Position numbers and translations under genes: made by a program. Positions 9,866-20,236 of a stretch of DNA of 64,000 bases are shown here, in pieces (within the stretch, counting starts at the first letter, position 1; every line of letters starts with the position of its first letter). The stretch spans positions 704,964 to 768,963 of the forward strand of contig JACTAT010000030.1 in the NCBI GenBank assembly GCA_014526335.1, read 5' to 3'. Source of the DNA: Chrysaora quinquecirrha. Taxonomy: Eukaryota; Cnidaria; Scyphozoa; Semaeostomeae; Pelagiidae. The notes beneath the pieces are model-generated. The model did not search any database. It was not told the origin of the DNA and was given only the letters and a program-made list of their open reading frames with translations.

Positions 9866-12467
9866 CTATCGCATACAGCTCGTTTGATAAATAACTGGCG
9901 GCTTTTCCGAAAGAAGGTACAATTTTGTTCTCTTTTTCGGCAATTCGAGAGAATGTTTCAGTCGATAGAGAGCATAACGCGTTAAGCGCTGCGACAAAGT
10001 TGGATTTGATGGGTTTAGGTTTCTTATCTCTTCAAAAAGGTGATGAGCTTTCGTGGAACTGTATTGCAGGAATTCTACACTTATTTTTTTTAAGTTCGTT
10101 ATCCTCGTTCTGTATTCTTCTTCGCGAAAAGCCATCAAATAACGTCTTGAGGTCATTCCCGTTTTCATGTGGGGATGACATATCATTAAGATAAAATATC
10201 ATTCAACGTAGTACCATTTAGCTGACTGTACAGGAAAAAAGATAATGATTCAAATGGAGGATGCCCTTTTGTAAATCCATCTATGGTTGTTGCGCGAACT
10301 GTGCACTTTTCTATGCTAGTGTCATCCCATTGCGACGACGGCTTTGCCTTTAGAGGAACGTATTCTGATCCCTGTAATGCAATATTGCCGATCCAATATT
10401 GCACTAATGGCAATGCTACGTCGTCAAGATGGAAATCACGTAGTGACAGCAATGAGAACGCGAAAACGCACGCAAAGGCGCCGCAACTGAAACCGTCAGA
10501 TTGACTTTGCAAGCCATACTTGTGTAGGGGGATGAAGGTCCAGTCTTTTCTATCATCACGCCGGTTGCTAATCACATTACATTTGGCGATGTATGTGGCA
10601 ACTGTATTGAAGACTGTCCTATCAGCTGCATCGCTTAGTAAAGAATCGCAGTGCACAACTAACTTCAATTTCGGGTATAAACCTACCATACTCCAGTGAC
10701 TTCGTTTACTCTGATGATAGGGCAAAAATACTAAATTACTAGCGAAAATTATGTTGCGACGTTCTAAAGCGACAGTTGTCATATAATTAGGACTACGCGC
10801 ATTGTCTATAATTGAAGATAAGAAAAAGGATGGTAGATATTCTACTAGATGGTCGGGATGACTGATAACCAGCCCTTGTAGGAAGCAATTTATAACATCA
10901 CCATGGAGATGTCTATTGCCCATTAATGATCTTAGACCTACTGCTGGTAAATTAACTGATCGGTGGTCGATACAGCCAAACAAGACGGCTTCCATCTCAA
11001 CTACATCCTGCTCTGACAATTCCTTACTCCAGGGGGAGCTATCGGGTGTAATTCCACGTTTTAACGCTGTTGATATAGTTTGGATATCCCACGATTGAAG
11101 CAGATAGACGCGCACTAAGGATTTGAGATGGCAATGACATATTGGACCTGCAAAATCCCGTCGCTCTCTATTTAACTCAATCCTAAATTTAGAAGTAATA
11201 TTTCTGGCATGACAGACTGGTCCGGCGGACAAAGTGTGTTTGGATGGGCAAGAGACCTGGTGGGCGCACCAATACGTTCCTAAACGAGCAAAGTAATTAC
11301 TAGGATGCGATTGGCTGTATCCATGTTGCATTGAAGAAACTTGGCGACATACTGAAACATTGTACCCAGTGCCAGCACTGACTGTCATCTTCTTGACATG
11401 ACTATCAACTGTATCTGCTGTACTGCTTCTACTCGGCAACGGCAATGCCTCTCTGGATTTTGCACTTGCTTGACTCTTCTGATTTTTCAAATCAATGCAA
11501 TCTATAAATGGAGGTCACAGTTTACAGTGTTAGACTCATAAATCCAGGCAGACAACCACAACAATGTGCTACTGTGAGAAGACTCACAACCAAATATCTG
11601 TCAAACTGAGCAGCCTTCTCACGATAACAAACACTTAAGGTGGTGGCTTCTATAATGAGGTATCGATAGCTATGTCATCGTCGTCATCAACAAGAACAAG
11701 GAAGTTACACATTCCTTCCATTATTATTTACCAATGCCATTTACATTCCAAAATTGTATTCTTATCATTAATAAGCTGTGAATAAATTTCTATGCACCAT
11801 GCTTCCTTAATCATAAACTTTTCTTAAATTTCTTGCGACATTGGCGGGTACTAAGTATGGTAATTATAATAATAATGTTAGTAGTAATTACATTCAATTT
11901 TTGATTGCTCTTCTAGGAGCTCCTTCAGCTCATTCATACTGAGCTTCTCCACATTAGCAGCAGTCTTCACTTTGTTGTTATGTACTGCAACGAAACGGAG
12001 ATTCAACTTTATGTCGTAGTAAATTACAGACAAATTCTAAATGTTGCATAAAGGTTTTCATGTCCATAACAATTACCCTTTTTCGTCTTCTTTTTCTCAT
12101 TCTGCAGCAAACGTTCTTGGGGCTTTTCATCATTCTTTTTCTAGAAAAAAAGTGTATGTTATTGTATGTTGTTCCAAACCAGCCTAAAATACATCTTTTC
12201 CCTTAGTAATTTGTTTTTGGGGATAGTTGATAAGAATTTCTTTTGGCTCAAATGCGACAATTGGTTAGTATATTAAGGCTCATCAAAAACTAAGGTATTC
12301 TTATAAAAAGAAGTGCCTAAAAATGTGTCGTGGAAAAGTTGTACATGAAATAATTTGAATGTTCTTACCCTTGCCAGGGTCTGAAAAGCGGAAAAATTCC
12401 ACCTCAACTGACAACTTCCGAAAATTGGTTCTCTAGCCCGGTCAACCTCTATTGGTACATAGTCCAT
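9866..12467 (-). CDS. Spliced transposon gene: SAP-like helix plus Ulp1/C48 cysteine protease, C-terminal part frame-broken
   Basis: Four exons join with matching phases: 12467-12369 (ATG in good context), 12140-12077, 11984-11892 and 11501 onward; all have GT-AG ends. Exons 2-3 give a lysine-rich linker, then KLSMNELKELLEEQ, which resembles the first helix of a SAP DNA-binding motif. Exon 4 encodes about 438 residues open to a TAA at 10186. It has the C48 protease signature: SHW (catalytic His), HCDSLL (Asp), a Gln in QSDG and SCGAFA (nucleophile Cys). The domain would cleave isopeptide or peptide bonds of SUMO-like substrates. Cys/His pairs precede it. The TAA is created by a 16-bp duplication at 10180-10203; beyond it, coding-like sequence continues in other frames to about 9800. 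An apparent 106-residue ORF starting at 10186 is in the wrong frame for that continuation. Function in transposition is inferred. Confidence 0.65.
10180..10203. other. 8-bp direct repeats with 8-bp spacer, possible excision footprint
   Basis: ATATCATT is present at 10180-10187 and again at 10196-10203, separated by AAGATAAA. On the minus strand this places a TAA stop at the end of the C48 ORF. Removing one repeat and the spacer would reopen the frame into a coding-like segment. An 8-bp duplication with residual bases is what some DNA transposons leave on excision. Confidence 0.5.
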
Positions 12468-12659
12468 GGTTTCGTCTATTTGGTAGCTTTTCCTTGAAAG
12501 CAGATAAAACAGAATGTAAGAATAAATATTGACCATAGAAATGATACTGGCTTATAAAATTAGTTATTATATAAATAATGATGCAACATGGACTGAAAGA
12601 ATGTTTTTTCTGCCTTACTTCCATGAAGTATTTTTGTATATGGCAAAAATAACATATCA

Positions 12660-13028
12660 AGGGTGGGGGCTAGAAAGTTGACCCCCTGAAACATTGGAGA
12701 TAGAGCTCAAGTCGACTTGAGAACCTAATGGCCTAATACCATGAGACTCTAGTACCTACTGCTACATTATATGCAAAAACAAAATGCATTTGTGATGAAC
12801 TCGATTTTTTATCAATTATTCGTCAATTTTTATATTGACTGGGAGTCATAAGTTGACCCCCTGAAACATTGGAGATGGAGCTCAAGTCGACTTGAGACCC
12901 TAATACCATGGGACTCTAGTGCCTACTGCTACAATATATGCAAAAACAGAATGCATGTGTGAAGAACTGGATTTTTTATCGATTATTCGTCCATTTTCTT
13001 TATTGACTGGGGTCATAAGTTGACCCCA
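12660..13028. repeat. Two tandem copies of a ~175-bp unit
   Basis: AAGTTGACCCCCTGAAACAT and the ACTGCTACA-TATGCAAAAACA block occur twice in direct orientation. The segment ending GATTATTCGTC is the inverted match to 9045-9115 and so belongs to the right arm of element A. A palindrome CTCAAGTCGACTTGAG lies in each unit. Confidence 0.7.
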
Positions 13029-13450
13029 TTAGTCCGGGTGCTGACGGCCGAAATCGGGGTGACTACTTGCAATTTTAGCGGGACTTTTAATTTTCGCAGT
13101 GACTATTTGACCGGCAGCCGGTCAAGCCTAAATGAAAACTAAATGACCGGCAGTCTTATCACGCATGCGCGAATGTAGATACACATTTTGTGGCTGGTGC
13201 CGGAAAAAATCTGTGAATGGCGGGACTTTGCTGTGATCTCTTGAGTTTCTTTATCCAACTTGATTGATGAAGTTTATTTCTGAAATTTCTTTGATGACTT
13301 CTGGTGATTAAGAAGTGAAAATTTCTAACCTTTTTTAAATTCTAATTAGGAAATTTCTGGACGGGAATGAGTGGGCAGTGGCCTAGCCAGACAACACTTG
13401 GAAAAATTTTGCACGCGAGCGCCTACGCAAGTGTATAGTCTGACTAGGTC

Positions 13451-13662
13451 TGTTAGAATATTGGACTTTGTTCGATAAATAGAGAAGAACCCATTATTCT
13501 TTTGTTTACACGGACAATGTGACTGTCATGATTTATTACCTTGTTTACCTGTATCTACGTCTCGTGATCTTTTGTTAGTCATCTGTGTTTTTTTGCTGTT
13601 TTAGTTTTCGCTGTATTAATGTTCACTTCGTTATTATTGCGTCTGCTCTGATAATTTTAACA
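13451..13662 (+). repeat. 5' LTR of copia element
   Basis: 212 bp, TG...CA ends; compared with the 3' LTR it has GTC for GTA and a longer T-run. Confidence 0.95.
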
Positions 13663-13676
13663 GGTTATGGGCCCAG
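13663..13676 (+). other. Primer-binding site for the initiator tRNA-Met anticodon arm
   Basis: GGTTATGGGCCCAG directly follows the LTR. It is complementary to the anticodon-arm sequence CTGGGCCCATAACC of eukaryotic initiator tRNA-Met. Copia-group elements are known to prime from this internal region rather than from the tRNA 3' end. Confidence 0.75.
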
Positions 13677-13736
13677 AACAGGCTTATAACAAGTGAGGAT
13701 TTAGGATAAATTTTCTAAGGTAGTTTCTGGGAAACT

Positions 13737-14426
13737 ATGGCTTCGATAGGCGAAGATTCCGCATCACTGCGAATTGAGAAATTCAGAGGAGAGAATTTCC
13801 ATCTCTGGAAATTTAAAATGCAGATGGTCTTAGAAGACAAAGATCTTTGGGGTATCGTGTCTGGAGAAGAGTTAGAGCCTGCTGGCGAAGGAACAACTGA
13901 GGCACAGATACAAAGATTTAGAAAACGTGGGAGAAAGGCCCTCGCCACGATTTGTTTATCTCTGGGAGATGAGCAATTGTCATTAGTCCGTTCAGCCATT
14001 ACAGCAAAAGAAGCGTGGGACAAACTTGAAAATCACTACCAGGTAAAATCTTTGGCAAATAAGCTATTTTTGAGAAAGAGGTATTTTACATCGACAATGG
14101 CTCCTGGTGACATTATGATTGAGCATATAAACAAACTGAAATCACTAGCAGGGCAGCTAGAATCAGTGGGAGCACCCATTTCCGAAGATGACCAGGTCGC
14201 CACTTTATTATGCAGCTTGCCAGAGTCATACAATAATTTGATTGTTGCGTTGGAATCTCGGGTTGAAGATCTAACAATGGAATTTGTAGTGGCCAGATTG
14301 CTGCACGAGGAAAGAAAACGTGAGTCATCAGCTACCCCATGGAAAGTATTGAAAAGGCAATGGTTTCTGTTAAAGTTAAATCGCAGTCACGTGATCAAAG
14401 GATTACATCACCATCAGCGAAGGTGA
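13737..14426 (+). CDS. Copia gag, N-terminal portion
   Basis: An ORF of 229 residues starts at ATG 13737. Residues 1-200 look like UBN2/retrotrans_gag (KFRGENFHLWKFKMQMVL, AWDKLENHYQ, LPESYNNLIVAL). Near residue 198 the sense continues in the +2 frame, where the pol ORF begins at 14339. The last ~30 residues here are therefore probably out-of-frame read-through. Copia elements normally have one continuous gag-pol ORF, so this is a one-base frame break or a programmed shift. Confidence 0.85.
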   Translation: MASIGEDSASLRIEKFRGENFHLWKFKMQMVLEDKDLWGIVSGEELEPAGEGTTEAQIQRFRKRGRKALATICLSLGDEQLSLVRSAITAKEAWDKLENHYQVKSLANKLFLRKRYFTSTMAPGDIMIEHINKLKSLAGQLESVGAPISEDDQVATLLCSLPESYNNLIVALESRVEDLTMEFVVARLLHEERKRESSATPWKVLKRQWFLLKLNRSHVIKGLHHHQRR

Positions 14427-17400
14427 AAGGGAAGTGCTTCAATTGTGGAATTGTTGGTCACTTTGCTAGAGATTGTAGAAAGCCGAAGAAAGCAAAACCT
14501 TCTCAGAAGAAAGTTGAGCATGCAAATGCAAGTTCTGCATCAGATGAGGTTGATCAGCATCTTTTGTTCTGGATATCGTCTAACATGTCTGAGCATAAAT
14601 CTTCAGTATGGTATATAGACTCAGGTGCGTCACAGCACATGTCTTATCATAAAGATTGGATGCAAAATTACACAGGGTTTTCTGAACCAGAAATTGTTCG
14701 CTTGGGTGACAATAGAGAGATCAAGGCCTACGGTAAAGGTAATATCATGATGAAGGTCAATGCCCAAGGCAGCTGGAAGAAAGTAGAGTTAGCTGGTGTT
14801 TTGTACGTACCAAGTTTGGCTAAAAACCTCTTTTCAGTCAGTGCAGTAACAAAGAGAGGACTGACAATGTCATTTAACAACAAAAACTGTGCAATTAGTG
14901 ATAATACTGGTACAGTATTGGCAAGTGGTAAACTTGAAGGCAAGCTTTTTGTTCTTGATGCTTTGGAAATTTGTGATAATGTTCATGATGCTGAAAGTGC
15001 TGTAAAAGAAAACACTGAGAATTTATGGCATAAAAGATATGGTCATTTGGGGAAGAATAACCTGCGACTACTGCAGCAAAACAATCTTGTCAATGGTATG
15101 CATTTCCTATGCTCTGAAGACCAAGATTTGTGCGATGGCTGTGTGAAGGGTAAACAAAGCAGAACCCCCTTTCCTAAAGGACAGGCCACTCGAGCTACAA
15201 AAGTCTTGGAAATTGTTCACAGTGATGTATGTGGACCAATGAAAACCAAAAGCCTTGGTGGAAATAGTTACTTTGTAACTTTTATTGATGACAAGTCGCG
15301 CTACACAGCAATATATTTCATGCAACGTAAAGATCAGGTATTTGAGAAGTTTCTCGAATATGAAGCAATGGTTACCAATGCTACTGGGGAGAGCATCAAA
15401 TGTTTACACACAGATAATGGCGGTGAATATCTCTCCAAAGTATTCAGTGATTATCTGAAAAAGAAAGGTATCAGAAGGCAGCTGACAGTACCCAGAACAC
15501 CAGAACAGAATGGGGTGGCCGAAAGGGCAAATCGCACAGTTCAAGAAACAGCCAGGTCTATGTTATGTGGAGCAGGTTTGCCAGACAGTTTTTGGGCGGA
15601 GGCAGTCCTTACAGCTGTTATACTAAAGAACAGAAGCCCTACTGTAGCAGTGAAGGACAAGACGCCTTATGAGAGTTTTCTTGGAAAAGTACCTGATGTC
15701 AGCAACTTGAAAGTGTTTGGCTGCACAGCTTACATGCATATTCCAAAAGAAAAAAGGGATAAATGGGATGCAAAGTCAGTTAAGTGCATTTTCATCGGTT
15801 ATAGTGTTGAACGCAAGGCATATAGACTGTGGAATGTGGAATCAAAGACTGTACACGAGTCAAGAGATGTTGTTTTCATGGAGAAAGATTTTGACAATCG
15901 CAGAGTCTTATCAAATTCCTTTGAAAGAAATCCTGATTCTGCAGTCATTCCATCTTCAATTGAAGAAATATCTGATGAAGAAAATCACGAGTTGCCTGCT
16001 GATGAGAATATAGATGATACAGTGGAAGAAAATCGTCCTCCACCTCGCCGTTCATCTCGAGCAACAAGACCACCAGAGAGAGCTGGAGCGATCACTGGAA
16101 ACTGGTGGGAGCATGAAGAAGCTCTGTATACTTACTCTGATCAGATTCTAGAAGAACCTGTAACAGTCGAGGAAGCACTGAACTCAGTTGCAAAGACTGA
16201 ATGGAAGCAAGCTATGAACAATGAGATTTCATCTCATAAGAAAAATGGAACTTGGATCCTTGAAGAGCTTCCTAGAGGACGTAAAGCTATTGATTGTCGC
16301 TGGGTTTTTAAAACTAAATATAACGCTGATGGATCTATAGAAAGGCACAAGGCACGTCTTGTCGCCAAGGGATACTCGCAGCAAGCCGGTATCGATTATG
16401 AAGAGACATTCTCTCCAGTTGCACGTTATACAACTATTCGTTCAATCATTGCAATTGCAAATCAGTTGAACTTGGAACTCCACCAGATGGATGTAGCTAC
16501 TGCATTCCTGAATGGAGAACTAGAAGAGGAAATTTTTATGAAGCAGCCTGAAGGATATGTTGAGGCAGGGAGAGAGAACCTGGTGTGCAAACTAAAGAGA
16601 AGTATTTATGGTTTGAAACAGTCCTCAAGGTGCTGGTTCAATACCATGGACAGTTTCCTGAAGGAAATTGAGTACGAGCAATGCGAATCTGATCCATGCT
16701 TGTACATAAAGCGAGTGGGAGCAGAGTTTGTGCTCATAGCATTGTTTGTGGATGATTTGCTGATAGCTTCGAACAGTAATCAAATGTTGCAGTACGAGAA
16801 AGGACTGTTACATAGCAAATTTGAAATGAAAGACCTTGGAGAAGCACATTACATCCTGGGAATTCAAATCAAGCGGGATAGGAACAAGAAACGAACATTG
16901 CTACACCAAACAAAGTATCTGACAAATTTACTTCTGAAATTTGGTATGCAAGATTGCAAACCAGTTGCAACTCCACAAGAGCAGAATACAAGGCTCTTAC
17001 CGAACGAAGGAGAGTCAGAAGATAAAGTCAAGTATCAAGCACTTATTGGTAGCTTGACCTACGCTGTAACAGGTACAAGGCCTGACCTTGCTCAAGCACT
17101 TGGATCAGTAAATCAGTTCTGTTCTAACCCTGGAAAAGAACATTGGATTGCTGCAAAACGAATTCTGCGCTACATTAAAGGATCTCTCGATTATGGCATA
17201 ATGTATGATGGATCAAAGCAAGAGGATGTTATACTCGATGGTTATGTCGACGCAGATTGGGGGACAAACCCTAATGGCAGGAAATCTCAATCTGGATACT
17301 CGTTCTTCTTATGTGGAGGCATTGTGAGTTGGCTGAGTAAGAAACAAACAACTGTAGCGCTTTCATCCACTGAAGCTGAATATGTAGCAGCCAGCTTGTC

Positions 17401-17704
17401 TACACAAGAAGCAGTTTGGTTACGCGCTTTACTTCGTGATTTACAATTTGATCAAACAGAAGCAACAGTGATCAAAGAAGATAACCAAGGAACAATCGCA
17501 TTATCAAAAAATCCGAAGTATCATGCTAGAACCAAACACATTGATATAAAACATCATTTTCTTCGGGATAAAGTCGAGAAATCTGAAATTGAGCTCAGCT
17601 ATTGTCCTACAGAGGATATGATTGCAGATTTGCTGACGAAGCCATTGGGAAAAACGCGTTTTGAAAGACTTAGAGGACTGATGGGTGTAGTCAGTAGTAT
17701 CTGA
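14339..17704 (+). CDS. Copia gag C-terminus plus pol polyprotein
   Basis: 1121 residues, open to a TGA at 17702-17704. Order of domains: CCHC zinc knuckle (CFNCGIVGHFARDC, residues about 33-46); aspartic protease (WYIDSGASQHMS, about 91); pre-integrase HHCC region (LWHKRYGHLG ... CDGCVKGK, about 228-280); integrase core with Asp in HSDVCGP, Asp in HTDNGGEY and Glu in PEQNGVAERANRT; reverse transcriptase with FLNGELEEEIFM, SIYGLKQS and the catalytic FVDDLL; RNase H with DADWGTNPNGRKSQSGY and ALSSTEAEYVA. Every catalytic motif looks intact, so apart from the gag frame break the element may be functional. Confidence 0.95.
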   Translation: MESIEKAMVSVKVKSQSRDQRITSPSAKVKGKCFNCGIVGHFARDCRKPKKAKPSQKKVEHANASSASDEVDQHLLFWISSNMSEHKSSVWYIDSGASQHMSYHKDWMQNYTGFSEPEIVRLGDNREIKAYGKGNIMMKVNAQGSWKKVELAGVLYVPSLAKNLFSVSAVTKRGLTMSFNNKNCAISDNTGTVLASGKLEGKLFVLDALEICDNVHDAESAVKENTENLWHKRYGHLGKNNLRLLQQNNLVNGMHFLCSEDQDLCDGCVKGKQSRTPFPKGQATRATKVLEIVHSDVCGPMKTKSLGGNSYFVTFIDDKSRYTAIYFMQRKDQVFEKFLEYEAMVTNATGESIKCLHTDNGGEYLSKVFSDYLKKKGIRRQLTVPRTPEQNGVAERANRTVQETARSMLCGAGLPDSFWAEAVLTAVILKNRSPTVAVKDKTPYESFLGKVPDVSNLKVFGCTAYMHIPKEKRDKWDAKSVKCIFIGYSVERKAYRLWNVESKTVHESRDVVFMEKDFDNRRVLSNSFERNPDSAVIPSSIEEISDEENHELPADENIDDTVEENRPPPRRSSRATRPPERAGAITGNWWEHEEALYTYSDQILEEPVTVEEALNSVAKTEWKQAMNNEISSHKKNGTWILEELPRGRKAIDCRWVFKTKYNADGSIERHKARLVAKGYSQQAGIDYEETFSPVARYTTIRSIIAIANQLNLELHQMDVATAFLNGELEEEIFMKQPEGYVEAGRENLVCKLKRSIYGLKQSSRCWFNTMDSFLKEIEYEQCESDPCLYIKRVGAEFVLIALFVDDLLIASNSNQMLQYEKGLLHSKFEMKDLGEAHYILGIQIKRDRNKKRTLLHQTKYLTNLLLKFGMQDCKPVATPQEQNTRLLPNEGESEDKVKYQALIGSLTYAVTGTRPDLAQALGSVNQFCSNPGKEHWIAAKRILRYIKGSLDYGIMYDGSKQEDVILDGYVDADWGTNPNGRKSQSGYSFFLCGGIVSWLSKKQTTVALSSTEAEYVAASLSTQEAVWLRALLRDLQFDQTEATVIKEDNQGTIALSKNPKYHARTKHIDIKHHFLRDKVEKSEIELSYCPTEDMIADLLTKPLGKTRFERLRGLMGVVSSI

Positions 17705-17761
17705 AAGACATTTTTGTTCATATTTTTCTTCAAGTTTTGTTCGTTCTTCAACGTATTTATC

Positions 17762-17770
17762 GAGTGGGAG
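17762..17770 (+). other. Copia polypurine tract
   Basis: GAGTGGGAG lies immediately before the 3' LTR, the expected place for plus-strand priming. Confidence 0.7.
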
Positions 17771-17980
17771 TGTTAGAATATTGGACTTTGTTCGATAAAT
17801 AGAGAAGAACCCATTATTCTTTTGTTTACACGGACAATGTGACTGTCATGATTTATTACCTTGTTTACCTGTATCTACGTCTCGTGATCTTTTGTTAGTA
17901 ATCTGTGTTTTCGCTGTTTTAGTTTTCGCTGTATTAATGTTCACTTCGTTATTATTGCGTCTGCTCTGATAATTTTAACA
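17771..17980 (+). repeat. 3' LTR of copia element
   Basis: 210 bp, TGTTAG...TTAACA, nearly identical to the 5' LTR. Confidence 0.95.
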
Positions 17981-20160
17981 TTTGAAAGATCAAAAGACTC
18001 TAAAGCTAGAATAATGAGGATCTTATGCTATCTTGAAACAAGTGCCACACCTGCGGCTGCAACAAGCTTGAGAGTAGGTAGAATCAACTGAAAAGTGTTT
18101 GTTCTACCGTGTGCGAATCGCAAAGAGCTGCTCAGCTCCATCATCGTCATCAAAGAAGCCTCCGTTTTAGGGGGTAATAAAACAGACATGATCCTATGCT
18201 CAGAAAGCTGCAGCTGCGGTAGCACCGGGGGTGGGACTCTTTTGAAGCAGGAATCAAGTGATTTAATGTAGTGGGTAGTGGATATAGGCTAAATCAACAA
18301 CATTTTAAATCTTTAGACTCGTTCCGTTGGAAATTCGTCCTTCGAAGAATCATCCGTTTCAAAAGATTTTGGTACGGAAATTAGCCTAAAACTATAAGGC
18401 GGGTGACACTCTTTTTACTTCGTAGCACCGGCACCGCACAAACATAAAAGAGAAGTACGGCAACTTTGGGATATTGTCCAGACATAACTATGCTGCTGAT
18501 CATTGCTTACAGTAAAAATATATCGATTCATCCCACTTCAGACTTTGCTTTCTTTTTCTTCCAAGTTGCCTCGAAGTTGCCTCAAAAGTTGCCTCCATCA
18601 AGGCATAGATTATGCCAGAGAGCGAGAAATTGTAAACTACGAGAATACACAAATACGTACATAATGCACAGACATTTGGAAATTGGAGCCTGGGAAACCT
18701 GCGCTGCATGAAAGAGGCGAGCGTCACGCAAAAAGAGAACAGAACAGATAATACGCTGAAAGCGCTGGCTTCGAAACATGACATTGTATTGTCGCTTTCA
18801 TAAAGTCCGAGAAATTATTTTCAGAAAGAAAAGATAGACGCTAGTTTTCAGATGGTAAAGCCAAATACTTCTAGGTTTTCGACATAGGATTGGTTATGAG
18901 CATATGTTTGGCGCTCAAGGGTGTATGCTTCATTTTGGCGAATTGACCTCTTCTGTCGCATTTATTCTTTTGCTCTTCCGTGATAGCGTTACGGTGATCC
19001 CTGCTTATAAGATTCCTAACGTCTTTTTGATTGGTAGATTAGCACTAGGCACAATGCTTAACACGACAGGCAGATTGAACAGTAAAAGGCGAAACTAAGC
19101 AATGGGACCCCATTCCTCCTTTGTTACGGCACTTTGACAGTGTGCCGTACACGTATGGCAAAGGAAAGGGGTAGAAGCGAACGCTTGGTTTATGTCCCTT
19201 TCTTAAACCTAGAGACCACATAGGTCTTGTGCAGAATTCTGCGCAGATTTTAACTATAGTATAACCTTGTTTTAGGGCAAATCATCTGCCTGTATCTAGT
19301 GGTCAGTTCTTTTCATTACGGAAGTCAGAAGCAGCCTCAAGTGCATCCCCCTTTCTCTCGCGCTTTGCACTCGTTGCAACTTAGGCGCAGTTGTTTGCTG
19401 ACGAGGGAAACCCAAGTGAGAAGTGAAGACGTCCAAATTGCAAAACAAGCATAAGGGTAATAGATGTAGAAGTTGACGATGCGGATAAAACCCGCCTTGC
19501 TTAATGATGCAACCTACTGTAACCTAAATAGAGAAGAAATTGAAAGTGCGCAAACACGTCAGTTAAAAGTGCGCTTCTTGGTGCAACAAGTAAAGGGCGC
19601 GACTCGGGTCAACTTCTAATAAAAATTTTAGGGTGTGACAATCTGAAAGTGCGAAAATTAGAGATGCGAAATTTGATGGAATAAGGTATTTTTTACCAAA
19701 ATGTATTTCGAAATTATTCTTATAGAACGGAACCATATGACCCTATGATAGCTTCATACCACGAATCAATTTTGATTCATTTTGAACTACTTGTAAATAA
19801 TATGGGCATCTAAAAAGCTTCAGTCGGTTTCATACACTCGACAATAATATTATTTGCATAAATTAGTCGCCGGTTTTACGTTTTCCGTACGTTTTGGTGC
19901 TTATAGTTTAATTTATTTCTCTTGCGGACCCCCCGTCGACGCTGTAAAAAGTGTAAGTGTTCCCCTGGATTTGCGTCTAGATTGGTGCTTCGGCTCAGTG
20001 ATCTCTATTGAAATCGTTAAAGAAAATGGCGCTTTTGAAGCAAAATAGGCCTACTTCAGTCGAAACATAAAATTGCGTTGGGGGCGCCTCACAAGGAAAT
20101 TCAACATGGCCAACAGGTAGATTCGTATTTCTAGTACGATGATGAACACATTTATCCAAA
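17981..20160. other. Interior of element B, no gene recognised
   Basis: Unique sequence between the copia 3' LTR and the right TIR of element B. Short ORFs on both strands show no family motif. It is probably the degraded or non-coding interior of element B. Confidence 0.4.
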
Positions 20161-20236
20161 TTTTAAAAGTCCCGCCGAAATTGCATGTAGGTCATGCCGC
20201 CAGCACCCGGACTACTACCTACCTACCTGAAACATG

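Larger units (their letters stand above)
13451..17980 (+). mobile_element. Ty1/copia LTR retrotransposon
   Basis: A 4.5-kb element with two near-identical LTRs (TGTTAG...TTAACA), a primer-binding site, gag, a pol ORF in the copia order (protease, integrase, reverse transcriptase, RNase H) and a purine-rich tract. The LTRs differ at about three positions by eye, so insertion is fairly recent. The flanks (AGGTC / TTTGA) do not show the expected 5-bp duplication. Confidence 0.95.
13030..20214. mobile_element. Element B: TIR-bounded insertion inside element A
   Basis: The left end TAGTCCGGGTGCTGACGGC and the right end GCCGCCAGCACCCGGACTA are inverted repeats. The similarity extends imperfectly to about 58 bp (TGCAATTT...GCGGGACTTTTAA). 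A 4.5-kb copia retrotransposon occupies its middle; without it the element would be about 2.65 kb. No transposase was recognised and no clear target duplication is visible at the ends. Confidence 0.55.

Noticed and set aside
9866..10186. 106-residue ORF overlapping the Ulp1 stop (TAATG), as a possible second cistron
   Set aside because: The continuation that looks coding is in another frame, opened by removing the 16-bp duplication; the overlap is probably accidental.
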